Origin: Bacteroidia bacterium
GTDB lineage: Bacteria > Bacteroidota > Bacteroidia > Bacteroidales > Azobacteroidaceae
Direction: 5' to 3'
NCBI GenBank assembly: GCA_025999115.1
Contig: BNWW01000092.1
Span: 1-6,796, forward strand
Length of the DNA stretch: 6,796 bases
The notes under the pieces were generated by a model. The model saw nothing but the letters and a program-made list of their open reading frames with translations, had not been told where the DNA came from and did no database searches. Position numbers and translations under genes: made by a program. Positions 1 to 5,132 of this stretch are shown piece by piece. Position 1 is the first letter of the stretch. The number at the start of each line of letters is the position of its first letter.

Positions 1-3000
1 GGATACATATACACATCGTATTCGGGGTCGTAACCCTTGTAGGGTGTGAGGGTTAGAATATTTTTCATCGCACCGTAGAACCGTACCGACTGTGCAAATG
101 TTTTGGTCAGGTTTTTAGGCAACGTGTAGCCCAATGTAATATTATCGAGTCGAATAAACCATGCATCTTCCATAAAATAGTCGGCATAGCCCCATTGGGA
201 ACTTGTATTTTGTGTAAAGGCGGGAATTTTTGCCGTGGTATTATTCCATGTAAAACGGTCGGCAAAATACGGATTGGTATTGGTGCCTTCGTAGGGTCCA
301 TAAGCGACATTTACCAAATAATCCGTGTTTTTATACACATTGAGTTTTCCGTATAAATACACATTCAAGTCGAAATTTTTGTAAGTGAAGGTGTTCGACC
401 AGCTGAACGGCATCGGTGTTTTGTTGTGAATCATTACCAAATCGGCATTGTCCAATTTCCCGTCGGGTTCGCCAAGATATTTCGGGCGACCGTCGGCATC
501 GCGCACCATATTGCCGTCGGCATCGTAGAGATAGCCGTTAATATCTTTGATTTTGATACTGCCGGCTAATGCACCGGGCATGTGTGGAACGGTTTCGCCG
601 GGCATAATCAGTCCGTCGGAAACATAACTCCATACATCGTTGAAATCAGCATAACGGGCAGGCATATTGATGTCCAGAATTTCGGACGGGTCGCGTTGCG
701 AACAATAGTCGCGGTAGTAGGTAAAGGTAAATTGCGAATGCCACGTAAAGTTCTTGCCTTTTACCAGATTGCCGTAGAGCGATAAATCAACGCCTTTGGT
801 GTTGTCGATACGTTGAGTATTGTAGTTCAACGTGTTGATTTCATGAAACGACATCAAACTTTTTTCGCCGATACGGTCGAAAATCGTGCGTTTATATACA
901 TCGACGCTACCGCCGACGGTGTTGTTGAGAAATCCGAAATCAAGTCCCAAGTTGATGTCGCGCTGACTTTCCCACGACAAATCGGGGTTTCCGAGCAAAG
1001 CCAAGCGCACGCCGGAAGTCAATTTGTTGTTGAAATAATAGTCGGAACCCGGTCGATAGAAGGTTGTTGTACCGGTCAAACTGCCGGCATAACCGGTTAT
1101 ACCCGCGCCTGCACGAAGTTTTAAATTATAGAGCCAAGCCAAATTATTTTTCAAAAGACTTTCTTCGTTGATGCGCCATGCCACAGAAACGCCACCGAAG
1201 TTACCCCATTGCCTGTTGGCCGCAAAGTTGGATGAACCGTCGCGACGGAAATTGGCGATTAAGATGTAACGTCCTTTGAACGAATAGTTTAAACGTGAAA
1301 TAAGCGAAGCGTTTTGTGCCGTTGAGCGACCGGAAGCCACGATCGGTTTTTCATACGTTCCCAATTCGAGGTTATGCCATTTCACACCGTCGTAAGGGAA
1401 ACCCCGGTTTTCGCCGCTCAGGCTTTCGTTTTCGGTTGTCTGGTATTCCCAACCTGCCATCAAGGTAAGGTCGTGCGCTTCGGCGAATTTTTTCTTGTAA
1501 GTAGCCATGATGTTCAGGTAATAATTGCTCAAATTATTATCCATGACTTTTGCTACGCCGCCGCCGTTCAATCCTTCCTGCGTTGTCATGGGGAAATAGG
1601 CGCCTACGGTAGCAAATTTGCGGTCGTAACCGACAGTGGTTTTTACCGTCAAGCCTTCTACCGGCATAATATCCAAGTAAGCGGAAGTCAGCAGATTATC
1701 TTTTTTGGTTTTCATTTGCGCTTCAAGAATTGAAGCAGGATTTTGCGATAGTCCGTAGATTTTTCCCAAAGCGTAATTTCCATCTTCGTCTTTAATGGGA
1801 ATGGTAGGGTCGTATTTGCGGGCGGCCATAAACAATGTTGTGCTTCCGCTTTTACCTGAAAACGGCACATCGTCGGAATTGATTTGCGAATAGGAAGCCG
1901 AGATTCCGCCTTTGATGTATTTGCTAAAAGTTTGGTCGAAAGCCATACGTCCCGATGTGCGACCGTAGTCGTTGTTTTCTACAATTCCTTTGTTACCCAT
2001 ATAGCCGAGTGAAACAAGGTAACTCGCTGTTTTCGTACCGCCGGCTATCGACAAGCTATGTTCCTGAATTTCGCCTTGCCGGGTGATGGCATCGTACCAA
2101 TCGGTGCCGCCTGTAAAGCCGGCGATTTCTTCCGGAGAATAGTTAAAACGCTGACCTGCGGCTTCGTAGGCGGCTCGCATTTCTTCCATAGTAGCTTTGG
2201 GTGGAAGATTTCCCCAAGGATAGTAGCCTTGTTGTTGCATCCATCGTTCTAATTGCGATTCGTTGGAAGCATTCATATAATTTTTGGGCGCCATCACTTC
2301 GGGTTTTTCGGCAATCCATTGAGTGGTATAGTTGGTTTTGAACGAAACATTCAGTCGTTCGTCTTGCGCACCGCGTTTGGTGGTAATCAAAATGACACCG
2401 CCTGCTGCACGAGAGCCGTAAATAGACGTAGCCGAAGCATCTTTCAATACTTGAATGTCCAGAATATCATCGGGATTAATGTTGTCCAAAACACTTTCTT
2501 TATCGCCTTTGCCAAAATTCAGTTCTGCATTCGGTTCCCACATGGTGCTTACGGGAATTCCATCCACAATAATCAAAGGAGAAGCGCCGGCGGCGGCTCC
2601 ACGAATTTGCATCCATACGGCGGCGCCGGGTTGGTTGCTGGTTTGTGTAAAAGAAAGTCCCGGAACTTGCGCTTTAAGCATTTGAGCAACCGTAGTATTA
2701 CCTGTTTTCGGCAAATCGTCGCCTTTGACAGACGAGATGGCTCCCGTCAAATCGCCTCGGCGCACCGTTCCGTAACCGATAACGACTACTTCATCGAGCA
2801 ATTTCCGGTCTTCACGAAGTAGAATTTGCAGGTCGGTTTTGTCTCTTACGGTTAATTCTTTCGTTGCATATCCGATATACGACACTGCAAGAGTAGAACC
2901 TTCGGCTGTTTCGATGGAAAATTTCCCGTCGATGTCCGTAACCGTTCCTGTTCCACTGCCTTTGATTACAACACTGGCGCCGATGACCGGCTCGTTGTTG

Positions 3001-3368
3001 TCGTCCATAACCACACCGGAATAGGTTTTCCGGTTGCCTGATTTCGATTTTTCCTGATCTGCGACATCCTTTTTGTAAATCATAATCATTTTGTCGCGAA
3101 TGGTAAAATCCATCACTTCGTCTAAAATCGCCGCCAACACTTTTTCTACGGGCGTATTTTGGAAAGATTGGGTAACCGGCTTGTTCCGGTCAATCTCTTT
3201 CGTGTCGTACACGACGGATAAACCGGTTTGTAACTCAATCTCTTTCAATACGTTACTCAGTGGTGTTTGACGAAAATCTTTGGTTACCGACTGCCCGAAA
3301 GCAACGGCGCACACAAACATTCCAAGCACAAGAAAAGCGACTCGTTTTTTCAAAAACTTGTTTTTCAT
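1..3368 (-). CDS. SusC-like TonB-dependent outer membrane receptor with N-terminal STN signalling domain (3' end outside the window)
   Basis: Outer membrane receptor predicted to import a nutrient (glycan, peptide or similar) with energy from TonB-ExbBD and to signal its presence to the anti-sigma factor encoded just upstream. The frame is open from ATG 3368 to base 1, giving 1122 codons. Domains in order: Sec signal peptide (about 1-25; KKR, hydrophobic core, AFGQ); STN domain (28-98); carboxypeptidase-regulatory-like beta domain (about 116-185, with PVIGASVVIKG and GTVTDIDGKF); TonB-box-like LDEVVVIGYGT (191-201); plug (about 205-335, with IRGAAAGASPLIIVDG, VLKDASATSIYGSRAAGGV and ITTKRG); then the beta-barrel. 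The GYDPE signature at 1112-1116 lies near the C-terminus in this family, so only a few dozen residues are probably missing. The STN domain marks it as a signal-transducing receptor rather than a plain SusC. The start is the ATG directly before the signal peptide, 32 nt after fecR. A SusD partner would lie left of the window. Substrate unknown. Confidence 0.95.
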   Translation of the reverse strand, partial: MKNKFLKKRVAFLVLGMFVCAVAFGQSVTKDFRQTPLSNVLKEIELQTGLSVVYDTKEIDRNKPVTQSFQNTPVEKVLAAILDEVMDFTIRDKMIMIYKKDVADQEKSKSGNRKTYSGVVMDDNNEPVIGASVVIKGSGTGTVTDIDGKFSIETAEGSTLAVSYIGYATKELTVRDKTDLQILLREDRKLLDEVVVIGYGTVRRGDLTGAISSVKGDDLPKTGNTTVAQMLKAQVPGLSFTQTSNQPGAAVWMQIRGAAAGASPLIIVDGIPVSTMWEPNAELNFGKGDKESVLDNINPDDILDIQVLKDASATSIYGSRAAGGVILITTKRGAQDERLNVSFKTNYTTQWIAEKPEVMAPKNYMNASNESQLERWMQQQGYYPWGNLPPKATMEEMRAAYEAAGQRFNYSPEEIAGFTGGTDWYDAITRQGEIQEHSLSIAGGTKTASYLVSLGYMGNKGIVENNDYGRTSGRMAFDQTFSKYIKGGISASYSQINSDDVPFSGKSGSTTLFMAARKYDPTIPIKDEDGNYALGKIYGLSQNPASILEAQMKTKKDNLLTSAYLDIMPVEGLTVKTTVGYDRKFATVGAYFPMTTQEGLNGGGVAKVMDNNLSNYYLNIMATYKKKFAEAHDLTLMAGWEYQTTENESLSGENRGFPYDGVKWHNLELGTYEKPIVASGRSTAQNASLISRLNYSFKGRYILIANFRRDGSSNFAANRQWGNFGGVSVAWRINEESLLKNNLAWLYNLKLRAGAGITGYAGSLTGTTTFYRPGSDYYFNNKLTSGVRLALLGNPDLSWESQRDINLGLDFGFLNNTVGGSVDVYKRTIFDRIGEKSLMSFHEINTLNYNTQRIDNTKGVDLSLYGNLVKGKNFTWHSQFTFTYYRDYCSQRDPSEILDINMPARYADFNDVWSYVSDGLIMPGETVPHMPGALAGSIKIKDINGYLYDADGNMVRDADGRPKYLGEPDGKLDNADLVMIHNKTPMPFSWSNTFTYKNFDLNVYLYGKLNVYKNTDYLVNVAYGPYEGTNTNPYFADRFTWNNTTAKIPAFTQNTSSQWGYADYFMEDAWFIRLDNITLGYTLPKNLTKTFAQSVRFYGAMKNILTLTPYKGYDPEYDVYMY
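490..525 (-). repeat. 12-bp direct repeat encoding two DADG motifs inside the receptor
   Basis: The 12-mer ccgtcggcatcg occurs at 490-501 and again at 514-525, exactly 24 nt (8 codons) apart. In the receptor frame both copies encode Asp-Ala-Asp-Gly, giving YDADGNMVRDADGRP. The intervening 12 nt do not match, so this is a partial in-frame duplication or convergence. It sits within an Asp-rich loop, residues 942-976 of the receptor. Confidence 0.7.
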
Positions 3369-3400
3369 TGGTAGTAAATAATTTAAATTGTTATAATTGA
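3369..3400 (-). other. 32-nt fecR-receptor intergenic leader
   Basis: This short, almost entirely A/T spacer lies between the fecR stop codon and the receptor start. No Shine-Dalgarno sequence is visible before the ATG (TTTACTACC then AATG on the coding strand), which is normal for Bacteroidota. It is too short to be a convincing separate promoter region with a leader, so the receptor is probably co-transcribed with fecR. A promoter lying inside the 3' end of fecR cannot be excluded. Confidence 0.5.
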
Positions 3401-4396
3401 TTATTTTTTCGACACGTAAATGTCATTTTGTTCGCATTTATATCGAATAGAGGCCACTTGCGAGATGGCATAAAATATCTTGTCGATGTTTTCCCTGTTA
3501 TTAAAAGATACACATAAAATTTTGTCCGTATCGACAGTCGAATCCGTATGTATCCTGACATTGTATTGTCGCGACAAGCGGTTAAACAATTCCGCAATGC
3601 TAATCTCGCTGTATTCGAGCCGGTCTTCCGTCCACGAGCGATATTGTGTCGTGTTGGTATGATGCAGTGTAAACTGCTTTGTTTCTATATCCAACAACGC
3701 CATGTCTCCCGGTTTCATCGCATATTCCTTATTATTGTATCGCAGCAAGATGGAACCTTCCATCAGCGAGGTGCTTATATATTTTTCATTGTGGTATGAC
3801 GACACGTTGAACTTAGTGCCTTTTACTTCGATGTCGTAATCGCGCAACTTGACGATGAACGGTTTTTTCGTCTGTTTAGCTACCTCAAAATACGCCTCGC
3901 CCGTCAATGCTACCGTTCTATCGCGCAGGTTGTAACCGCCGGTATATTGGATTTGCGAACCGGCATTGAGCCAAACGGCACTTCCGTCGGGCAAGATTAA
4001 CTTGCTTTTTTGCCCCATCGGCGCATCGACGGCAAAGATTTCCCGGTTGTTACGAATGGTCCATTCATGCACACCGATAGCTGTGCTGACAAACAATAGA
4101 GCGACTGCTGCTGCCACCGACCATTTCTTCCAAAGTAGAATGAAGCGACTGCCGGTAGCTTTTTCGGAAAGACTTTCCCTTATCCGGATCCTGTTTTGCA
4201 ATTGCTGCCATTTCCGGTTAATAGCTATATTACGTTCTTGCGCTAAAACCCACTCTTCTTCCCAAGAGCTGTATTTTTCCTTATTTATATTGCTGGACGA
4301 GATAAATTCAAAAAGGACGGTTTCGTCTTTTAACGGTAGTTTGCCTTCCCAATAAAGTTGCGCCAAACGGCGGATTTCTTTTTCGTTGTAATGCAT
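3401..4396 (-). CDS. FecR-family anti-sigma factor with DUF4974-type C-terminal domain
   Basis: Single-pass inner membrane anti-sigma factor of 331 residues, about the usual length for the Bacteroidota family. The cytoplasmic N-terminus (1-87; Trp/Glu-rich, with LYWEGKL and SWEEEW) should bind the ECF sigma factor encoded upstream. One transmembrane helix follows at about 88-109 (WKKW, then AAAVALLFVSTAIGV). The periplasmic FecR domain (about 121-217) carries the typical LILPDGSAVWLNAGSQIQY core at 133-151, GEAYFEV (166-172) and VKGTKFNV (191-198). A C-terminal DUF4974-type domain (about 262-329) resembles the STN domain of the receptor encoded next. By family knowledge it holds the sigma factor inactive until the loaded receptor's STN domain contacts the periplasmic part; in some family members proteolysis then completes release. 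The ATG at 4396 leaves a complete N-terminal domain. It is separated from the sigma gene by 115 nt containing a terminator-like hairpin, so it may have its own promoter. Confidence 0.95.
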   Translation of the reverse strand: MHYNEKEIRRLAQLYWEGKLPLKDETVLFEFISSSNINKEKYSSWEEEWVLAQERNIAINRKWQQLQNRIRIRESLSEKATGSRFILLWKKWSVAAAVALLFVSTAIGVHEWTIRNNREIFAVDAPMGQKSKLILPDGSAVWLNAGSQIQYTGGYNLRDRTVALTGEAYFEVAKQTKKPFIVKLRDYDIEVKGTKFNVSSYHNEKYISTSLMEGSILLRYNNKEYAMKPGDMALLDIETKQFTLHHTNTTQYRSWTEDRLEYSEISIAELFNRLSRQYNVRIHTDSTVDTDKILCVSFNNRENIDKIFYAISQVASIRYKCEQNDIYVSKK

Positions 4397-4449
4397 AATT
4401 TTTGTACTTTATAGATATAACGATAATATTGAAGCATACCCTACCTCAT
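4397..4449 (-). promoter_or_regulatory. Candidate promoter/leader region of the fecR-receptor unit
   Basis: These 53 nt lie between the T-tract of the terminator-like hairpin and the fecR start. If the hairpin terminates transcription, fecR and the receptor must be transcribed from here, and the local ECF sigma factor would be the natural candidate. I see no clear match to the housekeeping Bacteroides promoter (TTTG at -33, TAnnTTTG at -7). ECF promoters in this phylum are too varied to place boxes by eye. The call rests on position only. Confidence 0.3.
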
Positions 4450-4487
4450 AAAATAAAAAAAGTTGAGATTTTTTTAATCACAACTTT
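4450..4487 (-). terminator. Probable intrinsic terminator or attenuator after the sigma gene
   Basis: Read on the minus strand, AAAGTTG (4487-4481) pairs perfectly with CAACTTT (4465-4459). After one T-T mismatch a second 4-bp stem follows, GATT (4479-4476) with AATC (4470-4467), closing a loop of five A. The 3' arm runs into seven T (4461-4455, three of them in the stem), then A and four T. It starts 24 nt beyond the sigma stop codon, a standard terminator position. The plus strand has no T-tract after the hairpin, so it would act in one direction only. The stem has just three G-C pairs, so it may be leaky and act as an attenuator between sigma and fecR, or be an operator-like palindrome. 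Confidence 0.55.
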
Positions 4488-4511
4488 CATTGAAAGAGGT
4501 ATTGATGTTTA

Positions 4512-5132
4512 TCAGCCTATTAGCCAAGAAATTATGATGATATAGACGGAAAGCGGATATTTGTTTTTAAAATGATTGGTAAAGACAGATAATGCTTTCG
4601 AGATATGACTTTCTACTGCTTTAACGGATATTTGCAGTTTTTCGGCGATTTCCTTGTATGTCAATCCGTCAAACCGGCTGAGGAGAAAGACCTCTTTGCA
4701 CCGCGCCGGTAAACCGTCGATAACCTGGTGAATTTGTTCTTCCAATTCATGATAGAGCGTTCCGTATTCGGCTTCGAAAGTGAAATCGGCATAATAAAGT
4801 TTTTCTTCACCTTCGGTGTTTGCCGAATATTCAATTTGGTGCTGTTCCACGATAGCGGAATGTTTTAAGTAATCAAGACACCCGTTACGCACCACTGCGA
4901 ACAGAAGGGATGTAACAGATATGGCTTTCAGGGCGTCTTTTTTCTCCCAGATTTTCATAAAAGACTCTTGCAGGATGTCTTCAATGGCGTCCGGATCATC
5001 GATGAAGCGGGAAGCGTAGCCATACAAACGGCGATAGTAGCGCTTGTATAGATATTCGAAAGCATCGTGGTTACCTCTTTTTATCTCTTCAAGCAGGGTG
5101 TGTTGGTTGGAAAAAATTGTTGGGCTATTCAT
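4512..5132 (-). CDS. ECF-type RNA polymerase sigma factor (sigma-70 family, Bacteroidota type)
   Basis: Extracytoplasmic-function sigma factor of 206 residues, within the family's usual range. Region sigma2 spans about 22-92: DAFEYLYKRYYRRLYGYA (23-40), then the core-binding and -10 recognition helices around DILQESFMKIWEKK (52-65). Region sigma4 spans about 127-185: LPARCKEVFLLSRFDGLTY (141-159) leads into the helix-turn-helix YKEIAEKLQISVKAVESHIS, with ISVKAVESHISKAL as the probable -35 recognition helix. The last 14 residues (PLSVYIIIISWLIG) are strongly hydrophobic. I chose ATG 5132 over an in-frame ATG at 5210 because sigma2 begins soon after it, the longer form adds 26 non-family residues, and that form would overlap the upstream gene by 86 nt. 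At 5132 the start overlaps the upstream stop by 8 nt, suggesting translational coupling. Its partner is the FecR protein encoded downstream, and its likely targets include the fecR-receptor unit. Confidence 0.93.
   Translation of the reverse strand: MNSPTIFSNQHTLLEEIKRGNHDAFEYLYKRYYRRLYGYASRFIDDPDAIEDILQESFMKIWEKKDALKAISVTSLLFAVVRNGCLDYLKHSAIVEQHQIEYSANTEGEEKLYYADFTFEAEYGTLYHELEEQIHQVIDGLPARCKEVFLLSRFDGLTYKEIAEKLQISVKAVESHISKALSVFTNHFKNKYPLSVYIIIISWLIG
5125..5132 (-). other. 8-nt stop/start overlap (ATGAATAG) coupling regulator and sigma factor
   Basis: On the coding strand the upstream gene ends CAG AAT GAA TAG, and the sigma gene begins at the ATG within it (ATG AAT AGC). The two frames therefore share ATGAATAG. 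No Shine-Dalgarno sequence precedes the ATG. Such an overlap implies a common transcript and suggests that sigma factor translation depends partly on ribosomes finishing the regulator. Confidence 0.85.

Noticed and set aside
107..310. 67-codon minus-strand ORF within the receptor gene
   Set aside because: It is in a different frame from the receptor, whose frame encodes typical SusC barrel sequence across the same bases (NITLGYTLPKN and others).
2253..2822. 189-codon ORF on the plus strand
   Set aside because: It is antisense to the receptor plug region, which has unmistakable SusC motifs. Its translation shows no family features, so it is a shadow of a constrained G+C-rich coding region.
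3966..4355. 129-codon plus-strand ORF opposite fecR
   Set aside because: It lies fully within the well-supported fecR gene on the other strand and has no recognisable domain or start context.
4411..4430. AT-rich imperfect palindrome upstream of fecR (around atataacgataatat) as an operator
   Set aside because: Only about five of seven arm positions pair, and most are A-T in an A/T-rich spacer, so it is not distinguishable from chance.
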